Notes under the pieces: generated by a model
Told to the model about the DNA's origin: nothing
The model's input: the letters and a program-made list of their open reading frames with translations, nothing else
The model's database searches: none
Assembly: GCF_907164915.1 (NCBI RefSeq)
Contig: NC_061867.1
Span: 55,675,771-55,739,770, forward strand
Length of the DNA stretch: 64,000 nucleotides
From: Impatiens glandulifera
Lineage: Eukaryota > Streptophyta > Magnoliopsida > Ericales > Balsaminaceae
Direction: 5' to 3'
Shown here: piece after piece, positions 25,451 to 38,357 of the stretch
Position numbering within the stretch: the first letter of the stretch is position 1
Layout: every line of letters begins with the position of its first letter
Program-made: the position numbers and the translations under genes

Positions 25451-26740
25451 ATGAAACCGTTACTTTATTTAGAGCTCAATGACAAATACATGTAACTTGT
25501 GACATTCTCAATTTGGTACAAATTTAATCCAAAAAACAATGTTCATTTAGTAAGTTTAATTATTATTATTTATTATTTTAGGAAATTAGTACAATCATTT
25601 ACTGTTTGAATTGAACTTGATATTTCTTATTGTTATTTGAGTTATTAATGGGTCTAAGTTAGTTTGATTTCTTAAATATGATTATAATAAAAAAATGTTC
25701 AAATAAAAAAAGTTTCTCAACCTGAAATTATAACACTGTTTTTATTTTTAGATTACGGAGAAATTTATGGTTTTGTCTTTATTTGTTTGTTTTGATTAAC
25801 TAATTATAATAGAGGTTTATATTAGATAATAGCAAATGCATCAAATATTATTAAGAATAAAATTATAGAATAGTCTCGAATAAGATATTAAAGATATACA
25901 AGTTTAAGAATTAATGATTAAATTTGTAAATATATATTTTTGGTATACAAGGTGATACAAACTATTTATTACGAGGAATATAAGGGGCAGCGACTGAAGG
26001 CCGCGAAAGGCAGTGAATTCGATCGTGATAGACGTCGTGAAAGACAGCGAATCAATGTGCCGTCAACGTTAGATGATAAAGAAAATAAAATAATCAATGA
26101 ATTTCATGCTCTCATAGTTCTCATTTATCTCTCATCCTCTCCTTAGTTTTGTCCCTTTGTTTCATTTGTTTTCTTCCGTTTGATCGCGAGCTCTCCTCCT
26201 TTCGTAACCTAATTACCTTGCTGAACCTTTTGTGAAGCGAAAATTGTACGTTTTAATCACTATCGTTTCAATTTTATTTCTTATTTGAGTGTTTTTCTTA
26301 ATTTTATGTTTTATTTTTTAAAAAAATTTAAAATCAGGATGATAAATTTTGAGATGAAATGCTATATAGATAGCACGCAAGGTACGTATTTGATAGAATG
26401 TCAAGAAATAAAATTAGTGCATTGTTTCTTTATAAAATATAAATGTCTTTCTTTTTTCTTAATTGTGAAGCGAAAATGAGTTTTAATATGGTTTCATTAG
26501 ATTTAGTTTGTCAATAACTAATTGTTGAAAACTAAATGCAGAACTGAAACCTGACATTGACAAACAAAAACATGTTAGCGGTTAGTTGTTTTTAGATTTT
26601 CTTTTAAGTAAAAGGACAAGTTCTTGATGATGAACAAAATTTGATTAATTGATTTTGTAGGAGCTAGTATGGGGAAAGACAATGTGAATAAAGCAAGCAA
26701 GTAATCAGCTTCTTCGTGACGACGAAGAATAATTATTATA
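25451..26740. other. Non-coding, with ZF-HD 5' flank remnant and an unidentified patch
   Basis: 25451-25930 continues the duplicated 5' flank (compare 2490-3180). From 25950 to 26720 the composition is less AT-rich and there is a possible acceptor at about 26660 followed by GASMGKDNVNKASK and a stop. This could be the remains of an unrelated gene, but no family is recognisable and I call no gene. Confidence 0.35.
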
Positions 26741-26749
26741 CAAGAAGGA

Positions 26750-26985
26750 CTCAGATTTAGAATTGGGTTGGGCTTAAAAAATTAACGAAAAAATTTAAAA
26801 TAAAATGAGTGTATAAAGGTAAGTTTTACCATTATTTTTAATAATTAGATAAAAAACAGTTAATTATATTGAATTTTTTTTAAAAAATTAGAAGGATTGT
26901 CAAATTTGAACCGAAAAAATAATGTTTGTGATTTTTTTTCGGGGGATGGTTTTCAGCCCATCCGAATCCCTACATATATCATTCC
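26750..26985. mobile_element. hAT-type MITE (GGGTTGGGCT family)
   Basis: AGGACTCAGATTTAGAATTG with GGGTTGGGCTT at the left and CAGCCCATCCGAATCCCT at the right are inverted relatives of the termini at 6058-6321. Ends and target duplication are blurred by the next element, which begins at 26989. Confidence 0.5.
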
Positions 26986-26988
26986 CAG

Positions 26989-27272
26989 GGCCGACTCTGA
27001 AGTAAGCCCGACAAGCCCTCGGGCTAGGGAAGTCCACTTCCTAGGACAACTCATTTATTAAAAATAGTAAGGTTTTAATTAAATATATTGTAATATTCAA
27101 AATAAGATATTGTAGTTTAGTGGTTTTATATAAAAATTTAGAAGTTTTATTTGGTTTTGGGTTCAAACCTCACGAAAAACCATTTTTTAACTCGACCTAA
27201 GGCAACAAAAAATATCGAGCTTTTTTTTAACGATTAGGGCAGCCCAAAACTCGGGGTCGACTCTGATCGTTC
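26989..27272. mobile_element. hAT-like MITE, CAGGGCCG terminus
   Basis: It starts CAGGGCCGACTCTGAAG and the right end carries CTCGGGGTCGACTCTGA. The inner parts GCCCTCGGGCTAGG and GGGCAGCCCAAAACTCGG match the elements at 27855-28262, so this is the same family in the opposite orientation. CAGGGCCGGCCCTGA is a common terminus of plant hAT MITEs. Confidence 0.6.
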
Positions 27273-27634
27273 CCTGATTATACATTTTGTTTTGATTGAT
27301 TGTAACTGAAAATATTAAATCAGGATATTTCTTACAAGATTGTTGTGATTAAAATTAACGGAAGAAGAAGTAAATAATCATCATAGAATTAAAGAGCCAA
27401 CAACTCTAAGGTAATGTAAAATGGAGACCTTTTTTCTTTTACTCTTCTATTTTCACTATGAACAAACATTAAATTCTCTGTTTCTTCTTCATAAAGCTTG
27501 TGGAAGAGGAAACAACCATTGTAGTGAATAAATGTGGTGAAAAAGAAGAGAAAATAAAAAAGGCTCAAAATAACCATTATCTGTTTCTTTCTTTCTTTTG
27601 TTTGTTGCTTATATATTCATTAATAATTACACAT

Positions 27635-27820
27635 ATGGGTTCTTTAATGCTAAAGAAATTATGGAGATACCTAAAACAAAATGTTTGTCTTTTTTTTATT
27701 CTTATAAACCCATTATTTATGATTTCAATCTTATTACATATTTTATGCTTTGGAAGACGTTGCTTGAAAAGGCAATCATCTGTTAGGTTTAAATTCAGAG
27801 AGAGTAGGAAGAAGAGTTAA
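27635..27820 (+). CDS. Possible small membrane protein, 61 aa, unidentified
   Basis: From the ATG at 27635 the frame encodes a basic start (MGSLMLKKLWRYLKQ), one hydrophobic segment (about residues 16-38, CLFFILINPLFMISILLHIL) and a basic tail ending FRESRKKS. The same frame is open upstream to about 27473 and includes another hydrophobic stretch, but has no ATG there. It matches no family I recognise. It may be an exon of a longer gene, or chance; the sequence lies between two hAT MITEs. Weak call. Confidence 0.2.
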   Translation: MGSLMLKKLWRYLKQNVCLFFILINPLFMISILLHILCFGRRCLKRQSSVRFKFRESRKKS

Positions 27821-27854
27821 AAGAAGATGATGAAAGATATAACTATTGTTAGCA

Positions 27855-28262
27855 ACTTTCCAGTGTACACTGCCTACTGCCCCGAGTTTTGGGCTGATTA
27901 AAAAAAAGTTTAAAATTATTTTGTTTATCTCCTAAACCACTCGGTTAAATTTATTTATATTAAAAAAATATTAAAAATATCTTTTTTTTATTTTAATAAA
28001 TGGGCTGCCCTGGCAAATGGACTGCCCTAGTCCGGAGACTTACTGGGCTTACTTTCCAATATACACTGTCTGCTGCTCCGAGTTTTGGGCTGATTAAAAA
28101 AATGTTAAAATTATTTTGTTTGCCTCCTAAACCACTAGGCTAAATTTATTTATATTTAAAAAATATTAAAAATATCTTATTTATTTTAATAAATGGGCTA
28201 CCTTTTAGAGTGGACTGTCTTAGCCCGGTGGCTTGCTGGGTTTACCCAGGGCCGGCCCTGAA
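27855..28262. mobile_element. Tandem pair of CAGGGCCG-family hAT MITEs
   Basis: Two direct copies, about 27857-28060 and 28061-28262, share CCGAGTTTTGGGCTGATT, CTCCTAAACCACT and AATGGGCTRCC. The second ends CCCAGGGCCGGCCCTGAA. With the element at 26989-27272 this makes three family members within 1.3 kb. Confidence 0.65.
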
Positions 28263-29274
28263 TTACAATTTGTGTAGAAAAAGAAAAAAAAATGATTAAC
28301 TTCACTAGTCATGAATGATCTTTTCACTTATTTTTCTTGAAACTGTACGCTATTCACAATTACAATCAGTGTTGCAAAATATAACAAGGCAGAACTATGA
28401 AAGAATCATCCATATAATACTAATGTCATATTCATTACAAACAAGATTACAATATCAGTGAGTCTTAACAAAACCAATTTTCAAGTGATGACTAATTTTA
28501 GAAAGTTAGGAAGGAAAGAGCAAGGATGTAGCTGTTTTGTTATCGGATTTTAAATATAGATTCATGGAACTGATAGTTTACATCAGGAGTCATGGCTCCT
28601 ATCTTCTTCCTCATTCTAGTTACTGGGTGAAGGACAGGTACCTTTGAAACTATCAAATTATCATTTATGTCGATACTACATCAATATAGTTTTAAATGTG
28701 TTACCTTTCAGTTTTATAAACATGTTCATATTAAAAACAAAAAAATAAAGTATTGTTTTTATATTTGTTTTCGATTTTCTTGTTTATATTTAAATATTAT
28801 GAAAAAATTAACTACAATATTAAGATAAACTAGAGTTTCGTTCTTAAGAATATACCATTTTTTGACGACAACTAGAGATTTGTTTTGCTTCACGAAAGTT
28901 AGATAGGAGCTCGAAAGGACAAATATAAGAGTGATTTCGTAATGTTTTATTTTGATAGAACTAGGAATAAGAGTCACATTGAGAGAAAACTTCTGCATTG
29001 AGAGAGAAATAGGGGAACAATACTAATAAATTGCAGCTAGCCAAAAATAACATTTTTTTAGCAATTTTAATTTTCTCCCTCTACATTAAGTGCGTCCGTC
29101 TTAATCATTTCTCGTATATTATACCATTTTACAATATTTATAACTTTAAAAAGTTTTAAATCGAAGTGGTCGGTTGTTACAGTGAAGTCGTCTTTAACTT
29201 CTTAAAAAAATTAAATTATAGGTTATGTTTTTGATGAAAAATAATTAATAAATATTAATTTATTTTTATATTAA
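28263..29274. other. Intergenic; possible relic exon on the minus strand
   Basis: Mostly featureless AT-rich DNA. On the minus strand about 28645-28545 is open and reads VPVLHPVTRMRKKIGAMTPD, with a stop after FKIR. It could be the last exon of a lost gene but no upstream exons or family are recognisable. The 29150-29240 stretch is a relative of 11010-11110. Confidence 0.3.
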
Positions 29275-30154
29275 CTAGTTTGAATCTCGTACATTTGCAC
29301 ATATAAGAATATATATAAAATATTATTTATCTATAAATATTTTTAAAAAATTATATTATTCTATTTTAATTAATTTAAAATTAATTTTAGTTTATAAGAA
29401 TTAAGTTTAATCTTAAATTTTATATTAACATATATTTTATCCTCTTGCACCCATTTAAGCCCTCAATTTTGACCCTCATTTTGTTACTCACACTTTTTCA
29501 TATGCATTTTTAATTAATTTGGCAAACCACCCACCAATCTTAGTCGATTTTAATTGATGACACACCTCTTATATCTCGTCAAACTCAACCACTTACCCTC
29601 CAATTGAGCCTCATATTGTGACTCACACTTTTTTATATGTCTCTTTATCCCCTTGGCAAACCACTCACTGACCATAATCTTGTGACTCACAATTTTTCAT
29701 ATGCCTCTATCCCTCAACAAATCACTCATCAATCTTAGTCAACATCTCTTTTACTCTCACTTCAACAAATCAATAATCAATCTCAATTGATCACAAACCT
29801 CTTATCTAACGTCAAATCAACCACTAACCACCACCCGACCTCCATCTCGTGACCTCACACTTTCAAATACTCGTCAAACCAATCATTAATTCTAACATCA
29901 CACTCGACAAATCACCCACCACACGACATCCATATCGTGACCCACACTTTCAAATGTTCGTCAAACCAACCATTAATTTTAACCTCACACTCGACAAACC
30001 ACCCAACACACGACATCCATCTCGTGACCTCACACTTTCAAATGTTTGTCAAATCAACTATTAATTCCGACATCACACTCGACAAACCTCACACTTTCAA
30101 ATGATTTTCAAACCAACCACTAATTCTGAACTCACTATCGACAAACCACCCACC
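29275..30154 (-). mobile_element. Inverted copy of the Helitron-like minisatellite element
   Basis: This is the reverse-complement relative of 9065-10746. About three to four recognisable 88-bp units (CACTCGACAAACCACCCACC, CTCACACTTTCAAATG) lie at 29830-30150 and the diverged units (GTGACTCACACTTTT) at 29480-29730. The 3' tail ends at 29275 with GTGCAAATGTACGAG and then CTAGT on the minus strand. The 5' side is cut by the insertion at 30155. Confidence 0.55.
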
Positions 30155-30390
30155 TAGGGGTGTAAACGAGTCAAGCTACTCGTGAGAAGCTTGTGAGTAG
30201 CTCAGTCAAAGCTCGACTCGAACTCGGTTTGACCGAGCTCGAGTCGATTTCGAGTAGCTCAATTATAAAATCGAGCTCGAGTTCGAGCTTTATATTTGTG
30301 GTTCGAGTAGCTCATGAGTAACTCGTTATATATATGAGTCAAATATTTGTGGTATCAATTGAAAATGGTTTAAAAAATATGAATCAAATA
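30155..30390. mobile_element. Truncated hAT-like element (GAGCTCGAG-rich)
   Basis: It begins TAGGGGTGTAAACGAG, a common plant hAT-MITE terminus, followed by many CGAGCT/GAGTAGCTC direct and inverted repeats. The expected inverse terminus CTCGTTTACACCCC is not found, so the right side is truncated or too diverged. Confidence 0.45.
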
Positions 30391-30638
30391 TTTGATTGAC
30401 CAAAGTGAAAGTGTAAGGTCACGAGATAAGAGATTCATTCGAAAAAAATATGTGATAATGTATGTGAGAAGATAAGTTGTTTTACCAAAGTGAATAAAAT
30501 GTGGAATGAGATCGTTCTATTTTTTATTTTAGTATATTATTCGTGATTTATTAAAAATTTTAAACATTGAATACATATTATTATTATTATTATTTTATTT
30601 ATATTTTTATCTATGTGCATCGCACGAGAATCTTCTAA
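30391..30638 (+). mobile_element. Helitron-like 3' end, plus orientation
   Basis: GAAAGTGTAAGGTCACGAGA (30408-30427) is part of the 88-bp unit in plus orientation. The segment ends with GTGCATCGCAC, a small hairpin, nine bases before CTAA-T at 30635-30639, which fits the Helitron CTRR-T rule. It lies head-to-head with the inverted copy at 29275-30154. Confidence 0.45.
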
Positions 30639-30699
30639 TATTGTATAAATAGTGTTCCGCGGAGATTCTCTTAAACCGAATGAGACAAAAATAATAAAT

Positions 30700-31589
30700 G
30701 CATTTTCTGCTGTGGTATTAACTTCTTGCCTATCACTCTTTTCTTATATCTATGTCTCTTAATGTATGCATAGCCAAATGTGATCAGAACTCACTTTGTT
30801 TATGCATCTACATAGGTAAACAAAATGAATTCGAGCAATTTTAGGATTATCCTTATTTAAAAATAATTTATCTATAAGAGAAATAATTAATAAATTTTTG
30901 ATTTTTTTCACTTTTAATAAATTAGCACAACTCTATTTTTTGTTAGAGATTAACCACTCTTAATCATGTTTTTATTTTCATTTAAGATATTTGTAGTAAG
31001 TATGGAACTTACATATTTGTTCTAAAATATTTTAGGTAAGATTTTTGACCCTTGAATAATTAATAACTTTTTTGACATAATCTAATAAGTTATGATGGTG
31101 GATTAGGAAAATTTTGAGTTAAAAAATTAACTATTTAAATTAAAGACTTAATTATAAATGTAAATGTAAATGTAACAGGTTAATGGTTACGAAGTTTTCT
31201 CTCATTTTTTATCTGAAAATACAATATGTTATATTTATATATAGAAGCTATTTTGTAAGGTTGTATATTTTTTAAATTATGTAAAAAAAAATTAATATTA
31301 TTTTTTATACAAAATTATTTTATAATTAAAACATTAATTTATGAAAATTTTAAATTATAGTATTTACCAAATAATAGCAGTTTTAAATTCGCTGTGATTT
31401 GAACAATAAATTCATGAGCTTGTTCTAAATCTCAATTATTTAAATAAATAATAATAATATTATTATTTTTAATTTAAATTTAAATACACTATACATATAA
31501 GAGAATTATTTTATTTATTAAACAAAAGACAAATTTTTTTTTTTAAATGATCATTAAATATCAAAGTTATACTAATAAGTTCTATAACC
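30700..31589. repeat. Duplicate of the DNA downstream of the NAC gene (left part)
   Basis: The order of short blocks (ATGCATAGCCAAATGTGATC, GGATTATCCTTATT, AAATTAGCAC, TTTTGTAAGGTTGTATATT, AAACAAAAGACAAA, TTTTAAATGATC) is the same as in 44400-45745. The right part resumes at 34546 after the LTR. No NAC exons are present on this side. Confidence 0.65.
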
Positions 31590-34545
31590 TAAGAAGTTTA
31601 CTCACGGGAATCGCGTGGTGATAGAAGGTTCAATACATTTCAACATTGGTTTGCGTATCATTTTTTTTTAAATTAAAAATTATTTCAAAATATTTTAAAA
31701 ATACTTGGGAGTTTTTGAAATTAATCATGTAAAAATAATTAATTTTATTTAAATTTTAATAATTCGGAGATTTGTTATAATTAAATGATAACTTGATTTG
31801 AAATCCGGTTTAAATTAATTAAACATACTTAATCTAAGAAATATTATTTATTTGAAAATAGAGCCGCCAAAAGATTTTAGAATAATCAGTAAAACATACC
31901 CAAATAAACGTACTTTATACTAGAGTTTTGAAAGGGGTTCGTTATTTAGTTACGCTCGGAAAAGGGCTTTCGTGATATGTCCTACGCGCCCATCGAAGAC
32001 GGTTTATTTATAAAGCATAATTATATGGCTATCATAAGTTTAATTTATAACATTTATTTCCTTTAATTAGTAGTTTGGGCTCCAAAATAATGATACCTTT
32101 AGATTGCGTAAATAATTGTACAAAATTATTTAAAAGAGCGTACCTCATATTGCGTTGATATAAGATTAAGTTTAATACATGAAAAATATCAGAAAAGTAT
32201 TAGAATTAAAATAAATTCCAAACCTGAGTCTTAGGGCTTGGGTCTGTTTCTACCGATCTAGGCTCAGACGGGCTCGGTCTAGACCGAACGTGGTCTGGAT
32301 CGGGGCTCATGACACTCGGTCAAGGAACCAGAGGGTTCGACCATGGGGTTCGGGAGGCTCGGTCCCAAAATTGGATTGTTAGGTCTTAGGTCTAGGAGAC
32401 TCGATCCCAGATCTAGCTTCCTCGATCGTGGGACTTGGGAGTCTCGATCTTAGGTCAGACCCCTCGGTCCTAGGTAACCTCGGTTAGATTTCTCGGTCCT
32501 TTCTCAAGAACACCAGTCATTAGGCTCGGTCTTAACTCAATAACACCAATCCTTGATCTCGGTCCTAGGTTAATTTTCTCGGTCCTTGGTCTTAGTCAGG
32601 ACCGAGGATTCTCAGTCCTACTTCTTGGTCCTTGACCTTACATGACTCGATCCTCGAGGACCGAGTGTTCTTCATTTGATATGAAAATTGTAGGTTTGTA
32701 TCTTTTGAGACATATCATGATAACATGATATGTAAGTTGTAAACAACTCATATGGATATAAAGATCATAATCCATAACCCTAAACACGATTAATCGAGCT
32801 CTAGGTCGATCAATTTCTTAACCCGATTTTTAGAGCAAGAATTGAGAATTTTTTATTTAGGTCATCTAATGGCCTAATTCTTATCCCAATAGCTTTGAAA
32901 TAATGTTTATAGTGGAATACAACCAAAATAAGAACATCAATCAAGCTCTATAACAACTATTAAAACTGAAATTCAAATTTATTTAAAAAAAATTCAGTTG
33001 GATCAAACATGATCGGGATGTTGATTTTATAATTTGGAAAACATCCTAACATGTTTACAAATATGTTAGACAACTAATTGAATCAAAATTCAAGATTAAA
33101 AGCTCAAGAACACCAAATTCAAAATTTTCATTTTTTCAAATCAAATTTAAGTTTTTTTATTAAGGTGAATTGATGAATTCTCTTTCGACATAAAGCTTAG
33201 AAATCATCTAGGGATTGGTTTTGACTATAGAAAGAACAAAATTGAGCCCTAAAAATGATCAACCCGGTTGAACTTGAAAAATCCATTTTTAATCACAATT
33301 TGAATTACAGATGAACTGGAAGCTTACTAGTGATTGGAGAACACTCCAATGATGTGTAGGAAGTTTTCCCAAGTTCTGGATCGAAGTTTAGATCGCCAGA
33401 GCAGTTTTCTAAAAAACCAGTTGTCGGAGTTCTTTGTAGATCTTCAACCAGGCTATAATTTGTGATGTTTGTTTTATGGATTGGAAGATTCACTTAGTGA
33501 CTATTTATACCTGAGCTAAGTCGGTTCCATGGACAAATTCAACTTTAATTTCTCTTCTGAAATTATTCTTAAACGTTTCTGTATTGTCCTTAGCAGCCTA
33601 GGTTAGAGTAGCTTTTGATGTTTGTTTATGGATTGAAAGATTCACAGACTATTTATACCCAAGCTAAGTGGGTTCCATGGAAAAATTCAACTTCAATTTC
33701 TCTTCTGAAATTATTTTTAAACGTTTCTTTTGTCCTTAGTTGCCTAGGTTAGAGTAGCTTTTGAATTCCAACCTTAGGGGTAATGATGACGAGAGAGACG
33801 TGTTTATGGGTGAATTCTCGAAGGATAAGGACAAAAAATTGCGGAGATAAGATTTCTAGAAGGTCATCCGCGTCGATCGCGGGCTTTCGACGTTTGCAAA
33901 GAAGAACAAAACGATGCTCTTTTGTTTTATATGAACGCTCTGTTGTGTTTCATTGGCGGCTCGTTAACGATCGAGCGATCATGCTAACGGGTTAGCGTCC
34001 TGTTTGATCCTATGTGGACCCGGGCGCGCACGTGTTTGGCTACAACTGGCATGCGTGGCTCCTTCCTGGGTGCTGGCTAGAATTTTTGCTGCAACATTTA
34101 AACATAATTTCTTCCACACATGATTATCATATTTTATTTTTAATATAAGGGTTATTTAAAATCGAATTTTTTAACTCTTTTTGCGTTTTTCTTCACTAAA
34201 TTAATACACAAAAATATTTTTTGACAACATAATAAAAAGTATGTTAATTTATTTTATTTTTGAGTATTTTGGGGTATTTATTTAATTGTTTTAAGCCATA
34301 AATTACCAAAATTAAATAATTTCAACTCTTTTTGAGTTTATTTTGGGTAAAATAAATACAATAATTTAACCTCAAATTATTTTTGGTTTTTTTATTTAAT
34401 TTTTATAATTAGGGTTTAATTATCATAATAATTAGCTTCAATTTGATCTTAATTACTTCCTTTTGGATTATTTTGAATTAAAAAATTTAAAATATTATTT
34501 TAATATTATTATTATAAATTGGGGTAGGTTAAATTTCCATGCTCA
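31590..34545. mobile_element. Second copy of the 3-kb LTR, without the nested element
   Basis: It aligns along its length with 11540-15658: GAATCGCGTGGTGATAGAAG near the start, GCTCGGAAAAGGGCTTTCG, the CTCGGTCC-rich block at 32220-32660, and GGTTAAATTTCCATGCTCA at the end. It ends CA at 34545 but the first 50 bases and any target duplication are not recognisable. The NAC-downstream paralog at about 45745-45765 is uninterrupted, so this copy inserted after or independently of that duplication. The short open frames at 33305-33493 and 33783-33995 lie inside the LTR and are not genes. Confidence 0.7.
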
Positions 34546-35143
34546 AATTCGTTTAGTTAAGTGTTATCAATTTGTTTTATACAAAGTTTTGGACAATTTT
34601 AACTATCAAATTAATTTTTTATATACAAATATATAACTTAATAAAACCCCTTGAAAGAAAGAAGAAACATACCTATCTTAGGGTGTGATGGACTTAAGGC
34701 CACAAGAAAAATTTAATAAAATAAGTTTAAATCAATTCCTATTTTTAATATTTATTTAATTTTTTTATTTTATTTTTCAACCCTATTCCAAATACTTTTA
34801 AGCCCACTTTAACTCCAAATTATGATTCAGGTCCATATTTAGTCCCATCTAAGCATTCTCTCCATATTTTGTATCCATCTCAACAAATTCTCACATGTTT
34901 CAACTCCAAAATTCTAACAAATATTTAGAATAAAAATTAAAAAGTTAATGAACAAGCATGCCTTTCAATCTTATCATTTTTCTTCTCTTTGCTTTACTTT
35001 GCATTGCTTTGCACTTGTAATATCCGTTTATGTTTTTATATTATTAATTATCTAAAGAAGAAGAAAAAACTTAACTCAATACTATTTAATTTGTGTGAGT
35101 TTATCCTATTACAATAAAATAAATTTACTTAAAATGAAAATTA
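34546..35143. other. Right part of the NAC-downstream duplicate, then unique DNA
   Basis: TTAAGTGTTATCAATTTG and CAAAGTTTTGGACAATTTTA (to about 34640) match 45760-45810. After that I see no gene or recognisable repeat up to the CACTA terminus. Confidence 0.5.
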
Positions 35144-35659
35144 CACTAGTGGAAAATGCATCATTAGAGACGACATAAATCGTCGCTAAAAGTCATAATG
35201 TCGTCACTAATAAATATTGTCGGCGAACAAAATCGCCGCCATTCGTCGTTAAAAGACAATGGCTTTTCTCGACGGCGATAGGTCGACGTTGATAAATTAA
35301 TATATCAGTCGTTTAATTTTAATTAATAGCGATGAAATTCCCTCTTCGTCGTCGATGATAGTTATTGCTCTCGGGTTTTTGGCACATTTCTTATTCTCTT
35401 ATTGTTAGTTATCAACGTCGTCATTCTCCTTATATCGTCGTTGATATAGTTAATTATCATCATCGGCATTCCCCTAACGTCGTCGCTGATAATTCTTGCT
35501 TTCGGGTTTTTGGCACATGATTTTTATTCTTATTAAACTTGTTTCATATTTTGTTCTACTACTATTAGCAAAAAAGATCATTCATAAATAAAAATAATTC
35601 TAAATTACAAAAATCTCAAATCATATTAACACAAAAATTTCAATCAATGTACTACTAAT

Positions 35660-37346
35660 CGGGTGGGAGGAGGCATCCTAGACATAAGCGTCTGTAGAGC
35701 CTCTTATTCTGCGTACATCTGCGCTTTTAGAGCCTCTTGTTGTGTGCGCATCTGCGTCTTTAGAGCCTCTTGTTGTGCCTGTATCTCTTCCATCTTACGT
35801 CTCTGTTGTGTGCGCATCTCCTCCATCATACGTCCCTACTGCACCACCTCGTCTCGTAGGGTCTTGTTCTCCTCGTGTTGCGCTTGCATCTCTTGACGTT
35901 GTGACACTCGTGCTCTATTGACGCTCGAGGAAGAACTTCTCAATTTCGCTCTGAAGTGCATTGGATGTACTCTAGATCCTATTCCGGTCACCCTCCCGTA
36001 TCCATGTGCTCCAAAAGTAGCCTCAAACACTTCAAACGACGCCATATCAAGGTTTGCTTCAAGCCGCTCACGTATCACAGTCTACAATCACTTACAACAC
36101 TGTTAGTAATTTTAAACTTAGACATGCAAACTAAAATGATACAAATGATTAGAACTTACAACGGCCTGTTAAACATGTGGAAAAGCCATGGGAGTCAGAT
36201 CATCGGCAGTCGCTCTCGTGGTATGAGTATGTAGGAAGAATTCTGCATAATTAGGGGTGTGTTCAATATCCCTCTCCTGTACAAATTATATACATATCAT
36301 CGGTTAGATATTATAAAAATTAATACTCTTACTAAAACTTACTATATGTCGCTCCACTTGCGAAAATGGTCTACTGCTAGTGTTGTGGGTGTATACGACT
36401 TTCGCTTTGTTACTATAATTGGTCGTAATTTTTTCTGCAATTATAAGATAGTTATAGTTGTTAGTTAATAGTTAATAGTTAATAGTCGATTAAACATATA
36501 ATGAATATAAAATGACTATTATACCTGAAATGCAGTCGTGAAGTAGTGATGGTCAATGATATAATTCTAATCGTCGTAGTCGTTCATAAGGAGGTTTTAA
36601 TTTGATTATCTCCTCGTTGCCATCATGTGATTGGATGTAGTTCATTTTGTTCGTATATCTCCACACATCCCATGTTTTTTCACATGTGTCAACGTTCTAT
36701 CTCTATATGTGTCAATGTGATAGGGCGAAGACACGAAAGGATCTTGAAAAATAACAACGGATTTTAGGATTATGAAAGCTTGAAATTATAAGATAACACG
36801 TTAAAAAATATCAAACTAACGGAGATGAATCGTCATATATGGTCTAACTGGGCATGTGACATATCAGACCAATTTACTAGACGATGTGGAACCACCGTGG
36901 GATCCCGGACAATTATGTCAATATGCCTTGACTAGTAGGTGTCGTTATCGCAAGTGGGCTTACCATCCATCTCTCTAAACTCTAAGTGCATCTTCTGCCC
37001 AGTTGGTAGTTTCTCAAGAATAGTGTTTTTGTTCTTCCATCGTCCTCTGCTCCTCGATGAAGACCCTACAAAATAATAATGAAACGACATTTTTTAAAAT
37101 TTATATAATCATTTAAATATCACGTATAAATTGTAATTAACTACATGTAGTCTTGGAAACAGATGAATCCTCCTCCGGGGTGTCAGACACCTCGAGAATG
37201 GTAGAATCTGGATCATCTAATCCCTTAATGTCCGAAAGTGATCCCATAAAGCTCATAGGATCATCGGATTGTACGTCATTTATAAAAGCTCGAAGCTCGT
37301 CTAAATGTCTCGATAGGGCTCATTTTGTAGCTCGTTTAGGTGCCAT
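35660..37346 (-). pseudogene. CACTA accessory gene, Transposase_24 (Ptta/En/Spm) type
   Basis: Exon-like pieces follow each other on the minus strand. 37346-37141 starts MAPKRATK, then an in-frame stop, then LSRHLDELRAFINDV. 37060-36830 reads RGRWKNKNTILEKLPTGQKM and HIDIIVRDPTVVPHRLVNW. 36440-36345 reads RPIIVTKRKSYTPTTLAVDH. 36085-35660 reads VIRERLEANLDMASFEVFEA, then FGAHGYGRVTGIGSRV, then a Gln/Glu-rich coiled coil (QAQQEALKTQMRTQQEALK). This layout, with a GRVxGIG motif before a coiled coil, is typical of the plant Transposase_24 family next to TNP2 in CACTA elements. Several internal stops show that it is dead. Confidence 0.7.
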
Positions 37347-37389
37347 GATATCTACAAGAAAAATAAAGTTAAAATTTTAAAGAGGTCAT

Positions 37390-38357
37390 CCTATTTGACA
37401 CAAATAAAACATGTCTAGATGTTTGAATAACGGGGATTTATCTTTGTGACTTTCCATCAATGTCTAGATGTCATATCTGTAGCGTAAAAAACTTGTTGTT
37501 CTTGACTTTCCATTACAAACGGAACATGAATCTGAGTTCTCAATGTTCCGTTCACATTAACACTTGCAAACCCATATTTATCTACTTTTTACCATAGTCC
37601 TTGGAATGTACATCAAACCATCTATACTTGAAAAGAATTACTCAGTTACAACCAAAATACTGAACTTCTATGATATATGTGAGTACTCCGTAGTAATTTA
37701 TCGTTTCGACTTCATTGTTTCCAATTACTAAGACACCACTATTTTGCGTGGTTAACCCTTCATCACGCTTCTCGGTATTGAACTTGTACTCGTTTATTTT
37801 ACAGGAGTTATACTTCTTAGCATAAATTGTCGGGCCACTCCAAAAAATCTTTAGACTCAAACTTCGATCTAATTCACTAGTCAATTGGCCCACTTTCGTC
37901 TTGAAAAACTTTATGTAAAGTTTACCGCGTTCAAGATTAGAAAGATTGAGTCGCCTTGTATCGGTCAACTCTTGCGTGAATGCAACATATAATGAAATTT
38001 AATTGTAATTAGTTAATTACAAAATTCATACTTAATCACTAATCAGCTTATGTACTCGTACTTGTAATATTATTCGACTTCGAGACAATTTTTCGAAATG
38101 TATACATGAGCACGCTCCCGATTACCCGATTCGTATGTGTAAAGTGCTGCAATCGATAAATCTTTCATTGCCAAGAGTATAGAAAGTGTTAAAGTTTGTT
38201 GTATCGATATCTTTATTGACTCGTGATATTTTAAATATCGAGCACATAAATTTATAATCACGTGCAAATTGTAACTCTCACTAATTGACCATTCATTAAA
38301 GTTTTTATTCCGAAGGTACTTTTTCAAGGTATCCATATATTGTTCAATTAAATACAT
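37390..38357 (-). pseudogene. TNP2-type transposase relic, C-terminal DUF4218/DUF4216 part
   Basis: MYLIEQYMDTLKKYLRNKNF (38357 downward) matches the ERYMKTLKxYVRN motif of DUF4218, followed by ISESYNLH. 37980-37640 has INEYKFNTEKRDEGLTTQNS and then NYYGVLTYIIEVQYFG, the DUF4216 pattern YYGxLxxIIELxY. Stops break the frame beyond that point. The catalytic Transposase_21 domain is absent. Confidence 0.7.

Noticed and set aside
35663..35896. Cys-rich plus-strand frame (RASCC repeats)
   Set aside because: It is the antisense of the Gln-rich coiled coil of the Transposase_24 relic.
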